DNA from: Zygnema cylindricum | Taxonomy: Eukaryota > Streptophyta > Zygnematophyceae > Zygnematales > Zygnemataceae | Reading direction: 5' to 3' | Assembly (NCBI GenBank): GCA_037447655.1 | Contig: JBBHKE010000209.1 | Coordinates: 165,680-229,679 of the forward strand | DNA length: 64,000 nucleotides | In this document: in pieces, positions 1 through 13,951 of the stretch | How the letters are laid out: the number at the start of each line of letters is the position of its first letter | Position numbering within the stretch: position 1 is the stretch's first letter | Program-made: the position numbers and the translations under genes | The notes under the pieces: model-generated | The model's database searches: none | What the model was told of the DNA's origin: nothing | Seen by the model: only the letters and a program-made list of their open reading frames with translations

Positions 1-389
1 AAACTCAAATGCTGTGGATGATATTTTTTTTGGTTGACGTCGTCCATCGTTACCTGCTAGCTGTCAGTTAACCGTGATCACGTCGACCATTTTCCAACAA
101 ATCTGTCGATCCGAATATGTTCGTAATGATGTACGGCTAAAACTGCAGAAATGTCAGGCTCTGTGAACGAACGGAAAGGAATGACCGTACAAAAGATCAC
201 ATCTTTACAGATCTGAAGTACGGACTATCATGATAGATCTTAAGTACGGACATATAAAATCCTGCACGTGGCAAAGGAGAGTTTCATTTGCGCGTGGAAT
301 GTCAGACACGAGTTTTAAAGCTACGTGTTCATTCATGCATGCTGCGTTGCTAATGCACTTGAGTGGTTGTAGTTTTATTAATACTGGAA

Positions 390-426
390 AGTACAGTACA
401 GTACAGTACAGTACAGTACCGTACCT
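390..426 (+). repeat. GTACA microsatellite
   Basis: A short run of AGTAC units ends in the variant ACCGTACC. GTAC-containing words are common elsewhere in the window. Confidence 0.7.
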
Positions 427-1189
427 TATTTACTGTACGATGGACTATATCGAATTTCTCCTTTGAACAAAAACTCTAAAATTGACGGGCAGTGTATCAA
501 ACGAACACCGGAGAAAAAAAAAAAAAAACCAAACCAAAGTAAAGAAAAAGAAAACCTAATGTGTACGTCGATCGGTCCTTTTTTTGTCTTTCTCGGGACT
601 TTGTCTGCTTCTCACCTACCTACCTTACATCCGTGCATCCAATCGTGTCCTGGCCACCACCTAGTCACACGTGGCAGATTTTCCTGCCGTGATGAGTTGT
701 TTCTGCAAGACCATGTGGCACAACTGGCTGCCTGGCTGCCGGCCTCGTACCGTACATCTCAGGTGTCTTCTTATCTGTACGACTCGTGACGTCATAACCA
801 CAGCAGGTTTTAGGGTTTAACATGTTAGATGTCAGAAAGAATCTTGTTAGGTTTTTGTTTCTTACAGACAAAAACAAAGGACGTAAGAATTGTTTTGTCG
901 CACTAAGGCAAAATAGTGTTACACAATAGACAATCCAATATTTAATTTTAGAAATGTGGACGAGTTAATGAAAGGTTATTAAAAGAATATTATGTTTGTA
1001 TTCATAGATCTTGAAAAAAAAAACAACCGATGGTTTGGAATTATCTACCAGCTACTGTAGCTGCTGTTGAAGGATTGCGAAAAGTTTCCATTTTCTCTTT
1101 TACACGGATAAATAAAAAAATGTAAGTAAAGAGGTTTAGAAAAAGGATCGCTCACAAAATACGTGCACTCTTCGGGATTAACAAACTGA

Positions 1190-1398
1190 ACTTGAAGAGA
1201 GGGAGTGGGAGAGTGAAGGGGAGAGCGACAGGAAGAGAAAAAAGAAAGAGCCAGATAGAAAGCGGGGAACAAAAAGAGGTAAAAAGAGACCTTGGAGGAG
1301 ATGGAAAGAGGAAATGGATATGATGTAGGAAACAAAAGCAGAAAAAAACTGGTTTCAATAGAATAGGGCGGAGCGTTAAAGGAGAGTGAGAGCGAAGT

Positions 1399-1450
<52 letters not shown>

Positions 1451-3150
1451 ATCAGAAAGAGTGAAGAATAGAGAGGAGGGAATGAGGGAAGGAGAGAGGA
1501 AATGAGGGAGGGGGAAGAAGGGAGTGGAAGGAAGGAGAGAAGTGGGTGAGGGAAAGAAGGAGAGATATAGACGATGAGGTAAAGAGTGCGAGGGTGGCAG
1601 AAAGTAGGAATGGAGGAAGTCATAAGGAGACAAAAAGGGAGGGCGGAAGCAAGAGGGGAGGGGGCCAAGGGCGAGGAAAGAAAATTGACAGTGACAGGAT
1701 AAAGAGAGGGGACCCTGGGGGGGGAGAGGAAGAGGAAAGAGGGAAGGGAAGGACAAGGGCAAAGAATGAAACAAAGACGCAAGCAGGTAAAGGAGAGGAG
1801 GGAGGAGGGGAGGAGGGAAGGATGAGAGAAGAAAAGGAGGGGGAGAAAGATAAATAGGGTACGAGAGTAGAAATTGAGGAAGGAGAGCAACGGGAAGAGA
1901 GGGTAGAATGAGATAGAAGAGAACGGGAAGGTGAGGCAGGGAGGGGAGGAAAGAGAGTGGATGGGAAAGAGAAAGAGGAAGATGAAAAGGGAGAAATAGG
2001 GAGAAAGTGAGATAGGAGGAAACTAGAGGAAGGAGATGGAGTGGAGCGGATGAGGAAGGATTAAGAGAGATGGTACGAATGCTTTAACGAGAGGAGACGA
2101 GAGAGGAAAAGAGGGCGTGCTGGAGCTGAGGGGGAAAGGGGGGAGGGGGGAGGGGAAGGCGGGGAGGGAGAAATGGGGATGGGGAAAGACAGGGGAAGGG
2201 AGGGAATGGAGAGAGGGAGCGAGCCAGCAAAGGAGAAACGGAGAGGGTGTATAATAGAGCTGGTCGAAGATGAATGAAGAAAGCAGGAAGGAACTGAATA
2301 GGAGGGCGAAGAGTAGAGAAGGAGGAGGGGACTGGACTGAAGGATGACAGGAGAAAGCAAGAAAGAGGGAGAGTGGAGCCGAAAAAGGAGTGAAACATGT
2401 GGCGGATGGGGAAAGGAGATAAATGTGGAGGGATTTGCGGCAATGAAGGAAATCGGTGGAGGAGGGTGGACAGAAGAAGAAATAGGAGGTGTGAACAGAT
2501 AGAAGATAGGGACTTGACATAGAGGGTGAAGGCGAGAAAGAGGGAGAGAGCAAGGAAAATGGAGTGAAAGAGGGATTGAGGGAGGGAGTAATGGTGAGAG
2601 AGGGATAGAGTTAGAAAGAGGACATAATTGTGGAAAGGGGAGGAAATGGGAGAAGGGGAGAGAGCACAAAAGAGGGAGTGAGAATTACATAGACAGATTG
2701 TCAGGAAGAAGTAGAGGTGGTGAGTGATAGAGAGTGGAACAGGCCGGACGTTGGGGAAGTGGAGAAGCACGACGGAGAAAAGTAGGAAATGATGAGGGTT
2801 CGATGGAAGGAGAGAGTGGATAGGAGGAATGAAGTGAAACAAACGAAAATAGAAAGAGGAAAGTTTCGGAAGGAGTTACTGACAGTAGATTGAGAAGGAG
2901 GAATGGGTTCGAAGGAGTGAAGAAATGGTGGCAACTTTGCACCAAAAATTGAGAGAGGGAGGGAATCGAGAGACCTGGATTGAAATCACGAAATAAGGAA
3001 ATCAAGAGAAAGTGGAAGAGGAGGGCGATAGGTGGGAAAATTGTGTGAATAAAGACATTTGTAAGAGGAGGGAAAGATGCCGGAGTAAGAGCATGGGAAT
3101 AAGGGTGGGAGAAAGGGTTGATGGAGACCAAAATATGACACCTAAGATAG
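1190..3150 (+). repeat. ~2-kb purine-rich low-complexity tract
   Basis: The plus strand is overwhelmingly A/G (GGGAGA, GAGGAA, GGAAGG variants) with a pure (GA)n core at 1402-1446. Long Ser/Pro/Leu-rich frames on the minus strand are by-products of this composition and are not genes. Confidence 0.9.
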
Positions 3151-6100
3151 TAAAAGGTGGGAAAAGTGAAATAAGAAAAATAGAATACGAACACGCTAAA
3201 AATGTGGAAATTTTGTTACACCTTCGAAACTAGAAATAAACATTTTGCTTCCATCATCAGCTTGACTCATATCTGTACTTTGCACATATACGCAACTGAT
3301 GGTAATCTAATACTTAACGGAATTTTGGCCACACCCAAGGAGAAGAGTTTGCGTTCGTTATGGTTCTTGCCAAACCAACCTTTCCTATTTTTTAGGACGT
3401 ATTTGTATACATTCGCACATGGAGACCAGGCATCTAACAGTGACAGGAGAAACCTGTCTTCTTGCTTGGTATCGGACAGAACGTTCGACCCATCCCCGCA
3501 TTTCGTTGGAGACGGACCTCCGTTTGTACTAGCTACGCCAGCAAACCCGAAGATCTAATATAATTTTATATACATTTTGACGGTAATGGACAAGAATGTG
3601 AAGATGTGGCAATCCTGCGAAAAAGAATTGTGTTAGGTGAGTGTCGATTTGATAGATGAAAAGGTGAGAGAGCCAAATCATCTCATCTTCACAACTTCTA
3701 GAGCTGGATTATTAGAGTGACTTTTTTTACTGCAAATAGAAAAGGGTGCTTTTTGTGAATCCAATTTAGAAAACATAAACAGCTGGCGCTTAGGTAAGAA
3801 TAGCAACAAACTTCTATTATCAATGTCAATGTCAATATCAGATATGTAAATATTCATCCCAATGTCACTATCGCCCATTTCAATAATATCATATGAATAA
3901 ACGTATCACTTTAAATTTATGTTTATGTCCCTCCATTAATCAATGATCCATTTTAAAGGCGGTTATTTGAAAAAAGTGAGTAATAGTTTATAACTGTATA
4001 CAAGTCTTGTACGTTTAGCTTACTAATCTAAGCGAATGATGTTAAACTCCTTTCCTTGTATGGAGTTCCTGGCACAGATGACAAGGAGTAGGATGAGCAC
4101 GTGGTCATTTTGCGAACGTAGGTAGGTGATCTGTATGACTATCTGTTCTAGTCTACTTAACATGCACATTGAAGGGTTTAGGAAGTACATAAGCTTGATA
4201 AAGATGACATTGGTGATTTTAAGTTCTCTGATATTGCTTGGTTTGTTAACCCAATGCTAGACAGTGCTACTTTTGGGGCATCCTCATCATGGGGGTCACA
4301 AGGACAATGTTGAAGAGAATAGAGAGGATATAGGAGAGTCACCTGGTTTGTGTTATGTAAAGATAATGGTAGGCCTCAAAAAGTATTGCGAGTGTATTTC
4401 ACAAAACTCAGGAACACTACGTTAAGAGTGACATTGCAAATTCTCAATTCGGTCAGTTGATTCAACAATACTTGTTGGTAAAGGCTGTTTAACCTCCATC
4501 TTTGCATCTTTGTTGATCCTAGCAAATCATTGCGGTCGTGATTACCTCGATTTGCATCCTTCCCATCCTTTTGGTAAATGACATATGGCAAAATGTTAAA
4601 GAAGGTATCATTGTAAGAGAGACAGAGAGGGAGATAGAGAGGGAGAGAGAGAGGGAGGGATAATGGGAGGGTGGGAGGGAGAGATGGACGGGAGGAAGCG
4701 GGGCGGGAGAGAAGGGAGGGGAGATAGGGGAGAAGGTGTCAGAAATGGGTAAAAATCTGTTGGTGAATATCATAATTTTTGACATGAACAGATCTCATCC
4801 AAGTGTTAGTTATGTTTGTCGAATAATGTGTGCTGAATATATCCCAAACAAAAAACCCGTGGCTCATTTAATTAGTATTCGCAACTCGCACTATTCAACA
4901 GTCAATAGCCCGTGGGATCCTATGGGGATCTGGCACCAGTTTTGGAGCATAATTGCCCTATTTATCCCCCCCACTTAGAAAGCACAATCCTTATCCGAAT
5001 AATGCATATACTAGCACATTAAAAAAATTTAGGGTTTAGTTTCCATGAGGAATTGGTTGGACTAGAAAGACGATTTTTGAAAATGCAGTTGCAAGAGGAA
5101 TGTGGAAAAGTTTGAAACTGCAATAAAAGAATTACAAAATGCACTCGGAAATCTATCGGAATTTGAAAACCTACTTTTTGTGCCGGGGATTCGGTACAAA
5201 GACTTAGTAATAGTAATTAGTAAACTCATAACATTCCAAATGGAAACATAACGGTAAAAATCTTCCGGGTTCGGTGTCTTTACGTTGTTGACATGATATA
5301 TTTTTTCAAAAAATTTTATTCCATGGGCCTTCTAATTTGCGTTATGTATTAGTACTAAAAATTAAAAAAATTGCGTTTGCAATTGACAATACCTTTTGTG
5401 TGGTCATTTTTTTTTTAGACATGCTCCTGTGAAGGTGACAATCTTCTTGGAGCTGTGGATTGGTCTTGTATTATTCATTTATATTTAAGACACTTCAAAA
5501 GTAATTGGAGTGAAAAAATCTTATAGGTTCTCTTTACAAAATTTGGAGAAAAGTTAATTTTGTCCCAATATCACTTGTACAACTTTTTCAAGTCTATAAA
5601 ATGAAACAGTAATGCAAAATAACGCTCATGACCATTTTTAAGATGCCTCTTCCTATAATTGAAAAAAATCGACATTTCAATTGGATGGAGATTCATAGGT
5701 AAAACATGTGTTCGATAAAGGGTCGAATGTGCTCCACACATGGAGCAATCTAGTGTTAAAAACAACCCATAATTGCTTTACTTCAACAAAATTTGATCTT
5801 AGGATGCTCTCTTGTAGTTGTGTTGTTGAGGAGTCCGTATTAAATGAGATTGCATACGAAAGGAAATGGTAAATTACATTCGACTCAAGTGAGGACAACC
5901 ACCTAAGGTCTATTGAAGTCCATGGAGTATTCTAATGTTTTTTCCTGCATAAACTTATACTTAAATTCAGTCAGGGTGAGGGCCGTTTCTATTACCTTTT
6001 TCTTATTGTTGTGGTATTTAATAGAGGTTGATTGAAAGGCTTATTGTTACAAGTTTCCCTCTAGAAATCGTTAATGTCCTTTAGGGGTTATACAAATAAG

Positions 6101-8439
6101 ATCTGTTGAGGTAGCTCAGGAATTGAGGCCAAATGGCCATGTTCCTTTTAGGTGTTTTTTAACCTTGCCATAATTCCAACGTTACAGATACACTGCACAT
6201 TTTCATGAAAGGAAATGCACTTTCGTTAGAAAAAAATAAAATAGCTGTACAAGGCTAAATGTTTTGTCAAGATGAAAAGAAATATCGAAAGTTGTGCTAC
6301 TTTCCAAAAAGACTCAGCTTGATTGTCACTTTCCTCTTTTATTTTCCATAAACATAACAAAAAAACAAGAGGGGCAATATTTATTACACAACACTTTCCT
6401 CAATCGGTGGGAAAGAGTCGCGACACTTCTTTTTTTGGTGAATTGAGATAAACCACAAAAGAAAACTCTGCTGAAATCTGGAATAGTCGAGAAAATCCTT
6501 CGAAGAAAAAACACGGGACTACAGTAAATTTTTAGGTTTCTTTTAGGAAACAACTATCGAAAATAAGATGACAACTTGCACATTGAAGAATCCTTAATGG
6601 AAACAACCTCAGTTCGCTCTCTCTCTCCCGGCCTTCTCCCTCTCTCCCTTTCCTTCTTTTTCTCTCTTTGATCCTCTACCTCTCTTTCTCCATCTCCTTT
6701 GCCCTCCTCCCTCCCATGCTATTCAGATTAATATGGAGTTATGAAAGAACGGTGTGGGTTTACGAGTAATCAATTTGAAATGTTTGTGTTCCTTTTAATC
6801 CGCGGCCTTTTCAATGGCTCGTATACGTCCTTGCACATAATAGGGCATCTTTTTAGATAAGCTGAAAGGAATGGAAGTGTATGTCTGTGGATGTTATAAA
6901 CACTTTAACTCTTCAAATGTCTTTCATGGATCTGCTATATCCGCTTGTTTTCTCCATACTCTAAATGTCAAGCTGTTTGGTTTTCAACAAAGTCTAACTG
7001 CAACCATATGGCTGTGTGGTGCTTTCATTTGATGACCTGCATGCTTGCCTATTGAATTTTGATGATGTGTCCCCAAGCTCTAGACACTTCGAACATGGAC
7101 TCTTAAACATCATCAGAGTGCTTTTAAGTGGTCAATCCTTTTGTTGTTCTAGTTGATTTTTTTTTTCAATGCGAATGAACGATCATAATCTCAACAGCCT
7201 GAACTTTTAAATGTTTGCCTTAACACTTTTGAGCCTAATTAATCCGATCATTTTTCTTACTTAACTCCTTTGCGTAATTTCCAGGTGACACGTTGTTTTC
7301 CTTTCAAAAAAAAATGTCAAAAGGCGTAAATAATTTTCCATCCATTTTTTCTCTTGTGTTTTTGTCAACTAGAAAAGCCATCCAGAATTAATATAGTGAA
7401 CAACCCAGAATTAAATTTTTCCTATCACGTTTGTTTATCCTCGGTACATTGAAGTCCTCTTATCCTCCCCCCACCAATACAGTGAAAGCAGCCACCATTG
7501 GTCTTTCCAGTCCCTCTCTCAAACCTTTGACCCCCTCACCACTCTGTGGCTACGTGTGATGTCACTGAAACCCTCTCTCATGTCAATGAAACCCTCTCTC
7601 AGTTTGCCAAAACACATCTCTTTAAAGTCGTGTGTTCTTTATCAAGTCGCCTTTTCCTTAGATCAATGAATAAACTTTGACATGATTTAAGTCATGAATT
7701 AAATTTGGACTATAGAATTTTGCCACAAATTTTGTGGTGTGCAACATCTAATTTCCAATGTACCAGTTTAAGCTGTAGCCTGAGTGTTGCATAAGTATGG
7801 AGCGTCTTTAATGCTATTTTGAATAAATGCTTCACCGATGAATCGTCATTTAATTGAATTGTCTAATTTCTTGAATATAGTCACAGGTGTCATGCTCATG
7901 GTCATGGTTTCTTTTTTGAAAAATTCTGGAGATCATAACCTCCCGGAACTACAAAACGTATCACCAAATTATAAATGCAAAGTTTCGTGGGGCTATTTTT
8001 TTTCCTTTATGTATAACTTGTGAATCTTAAGGGATTCATGTAAACGGAAAATGACTTGCAAAAAAATACTATGTCATTGATTTAAAAAACTTAATCTTGC
8101 TGCAATTTTTGCGTTTCATTTCCATTAGGCCTTTTTTAACATTTTTTTTAGTTTAATATAAGACCATTATGTATATTAAAATTTCAGTTTCAATAGCTGG
8201 TTTATAATTCCTTATGAATAAATATCATTTTTTTTTGCTTGCAGTTTTAACATTTTGCGTTTTTTTTTCTGTAGCTAAGTTTCAAATCCACGTTTTTAAT
8301 TTTACCAAATTACTATGTAAAGTAGACAGTAAGATCCATTTAATAGGCTATTACGTACGTTGTTAGCATGGATGGGGAATCTAGGCAGGGAGGACAAACG
8401 TGTCAAATAATTAGTGTTGCTTATCCATCAAAATCGAAT
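3151..8439. other. Intergenic DNA, nothing recognised
   Basis: AT-rich sequence with a purine-rich patch at 4610-4735 and a pyrimidine-rich patch at 6618-6715. Short open frames have no recognisable motifs. No RNA gene or transposon was identified. Confidence 0.6.
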
Positions 8440-8750
8440 AAGATATAATTGTGATTTTTATATACTGGATTATCTGAAAGTTTAAAACTCGATATTTATC
8501 GATTTTTTTCACAATATTGATATCGTGATAATCGCCAATAACCGACTACATTATTTTAAAGGAAGGTATTTCATATGTGAAAAATAGACGAATTTTTGGA
8601 ATGTACGAAATGTACTGAAAAAATGGCTGTACCGACTGTACTTTGTGATCTCTGATATGGCCATATCGATTACCGTGTCCCTGAATTGATTATCGAGACC
8701 CCCAAAAAAGGGTCATATCGATTACTGGCGAAACCTGTTTGATATGGATC
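8440..8750. repeat. Diverged TATCGATT-rich element
   Basis: This AT-rich stretch has repeated ATATCGATTA/ATTATCGA words on both strands and GGCGAAACCTG near its right end. It is similar in style to the element at 45.65 kb, but the ends are not clear. Confidence 0.3.
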
Positions 8751-11700
8751 ACTATTAATTTTCCTTCTTTACTAGAGCCTCCCAGGTCCCACAAGCTATC
8801 TAGTGCTTATCTGAAATTTCATATTTGTGTGTTTCTCTATTATCTCACTGTTGGAAGAAGAACCATTCCACTATTCTGACAAGTACTGAAAACAAGTTCT
8901 ATTTTTTTATCTCAAAACATTCATCGATGTTAGATCTTCTAAGATGGAGGATCAAATGCCCAATAGAAGAAACCATCACTCTCATCATTCTCACCTCCAG
9001 TTCGTGAATTGCTCATTACCACAGAAAATTGTTATTATTCATGGAAAATTTTACACGAGGAATTTGGCCATGGAAGTCTTTTTATTTAATAACTTTACAG
9101 CATTGACATCTATCCAACGAAAACCTCCTTTCACCTATGCAAAAATTTCCCTTCATTTTTTTTGTTGAATCCATATCAAGAGACGATTAGCATTTTTTTA
9201 GAATACTAGTAAAATACCTTTCTTTCATCTTTCAAAACCACTTAGCTTCTAAAGTGACAGAGCGCCAAGTTTAGTATGGTTTATAATAGTTGTATGTCTA
9301 CAGATTTTCAGCAGTTTGTTGTGGATATATTGGTGTGCTTATTCATCTATTACCCTTCCTACTTTAAATTTCAAACATCCACTACTACTATAGTTGTTGT
9401 TAACTTATATATGGGTTGCCTCGTCGGAGTTCCTCAAAAAATAGAGGGTGTTTGAAAGGAAAAAGTAATCGTTGATTTGCTAATACACATTTATGACCCG
9501 GTCATAGTTCTTACATAGCTTCGAAATTCAAAGTTTACCTGAGGTAGAAGTCGTGGGGAGTCTTGGTCTCTATAGGCGAAAAATAATGGTGAAACTATGG
9601 TAAAGGAATGAAGAACGTTGAACATATGGTTTGCTCATTTTTTGACATCTCAACATCATTCAATGCCCTTTTATTTTTTTACGTGTCAAGCGTATCAAAA
9701 CATTCATTGATGTCAAATCTTGTAATGGAGGATCAGATGTCCAATAGAAGAGACCTTTTAATGAGAGATTATCATACGCATTTTATTTTTTATTTTTATA
9801 TATTTTTTTATATTTATGGTAAAGATATATTTTGTTTTATATCGTCACTTTATTCAATTCGATACGCTTTACCAATTGCTGGGCCAAAGGGGCCCGAATT
9901 CACATGTATCTTCACACCTCAGTCGAGGCGCGCACCGATTGCAAACCTTAGGAGTTATTGCCTCATCTCTTAGACTCTAGTCTGTTTTTTCTTTTTTGGT
10001 GATTTTCCTGTTCCTACACCCATCATTCCTCGTGTCTCAATTGATGACCTTCTTCCTTTCCGTTAGTCACTTTTACAACATGTTCCTTCTATTGTATTGA
10101 CAACGACGCTTTCTTCTCCTCCCTCGTTTTGGAGCCGGTTACACGACTCAAGGAATTAATTTTTATGAGAGTGTCGCCACCACTTGATCAGAGCTTATAG
10201 TGGTTCTTTCTTCAAACGCTTCTTCTAGCTATTTTTTTCTCTTGTGCTAGCTGCTTTGCGAGCTTAGCTTCATGTGCCCATTTTCTCTTTTGTTTGGACT
10301 CTGCATTTTGTAGCTTGACTGATGATTATACCATGCTTTGTATCACGCCAAATCATATCATCGTTGCTTCCGGTTCAGGCTTGAGCTCCTCCCCATCCGC
10401 CCTTAGCTTGTTTGACTGCTTGCGCAAACCACTTGAGTCAGAAAGCATCCATTTGCTACATTGCTTCTATGGGGCGAGATGGTTCATGGACTCGACACTG
10501 TTCGGGACATAGGCATTGCTAAAGGAGGACCGTTGTATTCAGCATGAAGTCTCCAAAACAATCCATTCTTGTTGGATTGATGTTCTGCGTGATGGTGCCC
10601 TTGCGTCTTGTGAAACAATTCATTCGGTGGCCCGATACAATGGAGCGGTGATGCGAGATTCTTTTGAAGATAAGGAGCGTGATAATGCAAGTTGAGATAC
10701 TAAGTAAAACTTTATTTTGAGGGCTGTCGAGATATTTGGCTACCCGGATGTTGCTTTGGACGAGTTCCTCCCAATACTTAGTGGTTTACTCTCATTTGAG
10801 AGGACGAAATCGGGGATCCCTCTATCTTCTGTATTCACGAACTTTGTCGTCAGTGTTTGTCTGTGGCCCATGCTTCCATCCTTGATCTACTATTGTGGTG
10901 ATTGGTCGTCGCGGTGTTGGAAACCTCTCTCAGCGAGCTTCACCGAGCATGAGAGATATATGAAGGTGAGCTTCCTTTTTAGGAAATAATTTACTTTAGT
11001 GGCTGAGTAGGTATTTTTATTGAGTTGTTATGTTTTTTGTTATTTGAGGGGTTTTATCTGCGTCTTTGGCTAGTCCCTTCTGCTCATTATTTGGTTTTTG
11101 TAGCATTTTTATTTTTTTTCTGTTTAATCAAGTGTGACATTTTCACATTCGTTTTGCCTTTTCCTTTCATTCTTATACTCAGATTTTACCGTTGCACTTT
11201 TTGTTAATAAGCCTATTTTGTTTTGTTAGTTTAGAAATAAATAGCTAAGTCCATAACAAAGACAGCTTCAAATGACTCTATACTCTTGGAGGAGGAAGAA
11301 AGTCATGTAGAAGATTATTATGAGGGATGATACAGAAATGATGTAATCATTAACTATTTTGAGAGGAGTAGAGTGGCAGAACGCACATTGTACCCTAACC
11401 ACTCCAGCTACTAGACGAATTCAAATCTAAATTTCTCCTTCAAAGATCCCATCATAACCAAAAAAAAAAAAACCAAACAACTCTCAGCTCTGCCGTGAAG
11501 ACCATATGATACCGAACGGAAAGCATTTAAAACAAAGAAGAAGAGTCAAAAATTGCAGCGAAATGAATCTGGCCCCATCTTTAGATATAGCTCTACAGTT
11601 TGGCACTTTTTGTCTCGGGGCCACCTCAGGCAGGCAGCATTGATGCCGTAATACCTAGTGACATTGGACTGAAATCAAAACACTGAAATTTGTTTCACTG

Positions 11701-11929
11701 GACTCTTGCATCAAAAATAGTTTGGCATAACTATGTTGGTGGATACTACCATTAGTCTTCCTCGCGAGCTCTCACTAGCCTCTAAAGGTTTAAATCTGGT
11801 GTAAAGAATGCCAGTGATTATTGTTAACTAACACAACTTTCTTAGGAACCAAATAGGAGGGATGTGGAGCTGCGTTCAATTCTTAAATAGGCTTCCTTTT
11901 TTAGAAAGAGTGAAAGTAATATAAGAAAT
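8751..11929. other. Intergenic DNA with a short dispersed direct repeat
   Basis: About 60 bp is repeated at 8915-8977 and 9699-9757 (both contain ATGGAGGATCA followed by AATAGAAGA). The stretch 10290-10990 is unusually open in changing plus-strand frames and could be a decayed gene, but I recognise no family. Confidence 0.45.
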
Positions 11930-12110
11930 AATTGCATTATTGATAAAAGAATAAAGCATCCAAGATATTAGGCTATTTAACCATGTTTTTGTACCACCAT
12001 TATAAGCAACACAACATGAGTTCCATCCTTGTGGAAATAAACATCCAATATTCTTCAGTTTACCACTAGTCCAAGCCATTGCATTTCAAATGAGGAACAA
12101 AGTTGTAGGT
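11930..12110 (-). pseudogene. Possible copia RNase H remnant
   Basis: A short reading MAWTSGKLKNIGC, followed after a frame disturbance by CCVAYNGGTKTWLNSLI, resembles the copia RNase H pattern W.SK.Q…STEAEYVA…G.KEA.WL..LL. The evidence is weak and nothing else of the element is recognised around it. Confidence 0.3.
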
Positions 12111-13847
12111 TTATACATAAAAGAAGATCCCAAATGGAATGAATTTCTAGTGTAAAATTGCATGCTCTGACTTAAGTCATAACCAGAGGAAGCGAGAGAA
12201 TTTCATACAAATTGAGATAGTCTGTACTGAAGAAGAACATGTTGCACTAAAAGATGCACTGTCAGTTATTTAGTTTTGCAAAACAATGTTTATTCCCACA
12301 ATGTTTATGGAGGCCATGATTGTCACTTATACGTAAAATTGGTATAATTTGATGTCTACTGACTCGTGTAAGGATTTTTAGAGGAATATGAAAAGCACGA
12401 TGGTAAACCATCCAAACAGAAATGGAATATATGGCCAATGAAAAAGAAAATGTCAGACAGGACCATGCTACAAAAAATCGAGAACATTGCGAAAACCAAA
12501 TGAACAAAAGGACAAACTATAATACCCTGAAAGTCTAATAAAAGTACTAACCGTAACCCTAACGACAGTGTGAATAAAGTCTAAAGGACAAGAATCTAAA
12601 CGAGATAGAAAGTGCCACAAAAGTAAGTATTGTAAACAAAACTTACTAATTAAATGCAAAACAGAAAAGGTATCACGAAGTAATGTAGCAGGTTGACAAC
12701 TCAGATTGTCCTACAACCAACACTCCGTTTCCAACCTAAGAAACAAGGACGATCTATTTGGAAAAAACCATCAACATTTGGAGACATTACAGAGAATGTT
12801 AGTAGTCAAAACTTTAGAAGCAATAAAATCAGCATACAGAAGCGCAATCAAATTCATCAGCTGAGTTCATGCAAAGTGAAAAAAAAAAGTTGAAATCAAA
12901 TTACTTGTACGTATGTCAGAAGTCCTTTCCTTCCTAATCGGGTGAATTTTGTTGTCTAAGGGTGCATTTATTGCATAAGTACGTAGAAGAAATTTGAATG
13001 AGACTCCTTTGGCTTACATGTGAGTGTTTTATAATCGCGAACCTTCTATAGTTAGAGCGAATATTTAACTGAAGATGCATAAGTTGAAAGAGAATGAGAG
13101 AAACTGACAAGGGTTCTTTCGGTTTTTTCGGAATTTTAGGTTGCAGTACATAAAAAAGGTGGCAGAACGACTCGGTTTTCGAGTGAACAAGAGAATTTGT
13201 ACTACACACAAAAAACACAGAAAAATTAAGAAACATACGCATCAGTGTTACTTCTTTTGATAACTTAAAGTTTTGGCACATATCACAAGAAAAAAGTGGC
13301 CCAACACAGTTCAGTTATTTACGTCATGGTTGAATGAATGATCGTCCTTTATACCTCAGCAGACACAAGTTTGCAAGCCAAAATTGGAGTTACAAAACAT
13401 ATTTACAATGTTAGCTTCAAGCTCTTCATCTCCAAGACGAGTACAACATATTTTGCGTTTATTAATGCATAGCATAACAAAAATGAAAATGAAGTGCCAG
13501 GCCATTTATTAAAGTGGGCTAAACTACTCCACATGAAAACATAACAAACTTCTCTATAATAGAATTTAGTCTAATATTGGTTCTAACTATGCCTGAAAAA
13601 ACACTGATGCCTAAGACATGTACAAAACAGAAACCATTAGCTACATACATCAAATAATTTCACGACAGTCCCAAACTTGCATCAATACAGACGCTGATTT
13701 TCTGCCAATTTTAAGACTTCACGATTTCTACATTCAATCTCCAACTGTCAGATTGAAACTTTCAAAAATGAAACCAATCAAGGCTTGTTGTTTAAGAAAT
13801 GGATTCTGTAGCCCTATATTTTTTCTCGATGCTGAACGAATTAGGCT
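12111..13847. other. Downstream region of the M8 gene
   Basis: Presumably includes the 3' untranslated region just below 13848. No other gene was recognised on either strand. Confidence 0.5.
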
Positions 13848-13951
13848 TCATGCCATGTTTTCTCCTCTTGTATCACTTGTGATTGGATCAGCAGCGACTT
13901 GGTTGATTCGTTGCAAGGACCCACGAGAACGCTGCTTTTTCCTCCTGGTAA
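13848..13951 (-). CDS. M8 peptidase last exon, cytoplasmic tail
   Basis: The exon has 2 bases plus 33 codons and a TGA stop at 13850-13848. The tail starts TRRKKQRSRG, a basic stop-transfer sequence directly after the membrane helix. The acceptor is TTTGCAG. Confidence 0.8.

Noticed and set aside
1045-2842. Long minus-strand Ser/Pro/Leu-rich open frames
   Set aside because: They are translations of the purine-rich tract, occur in several overlapping frames and have no domain or plausible codon usage.
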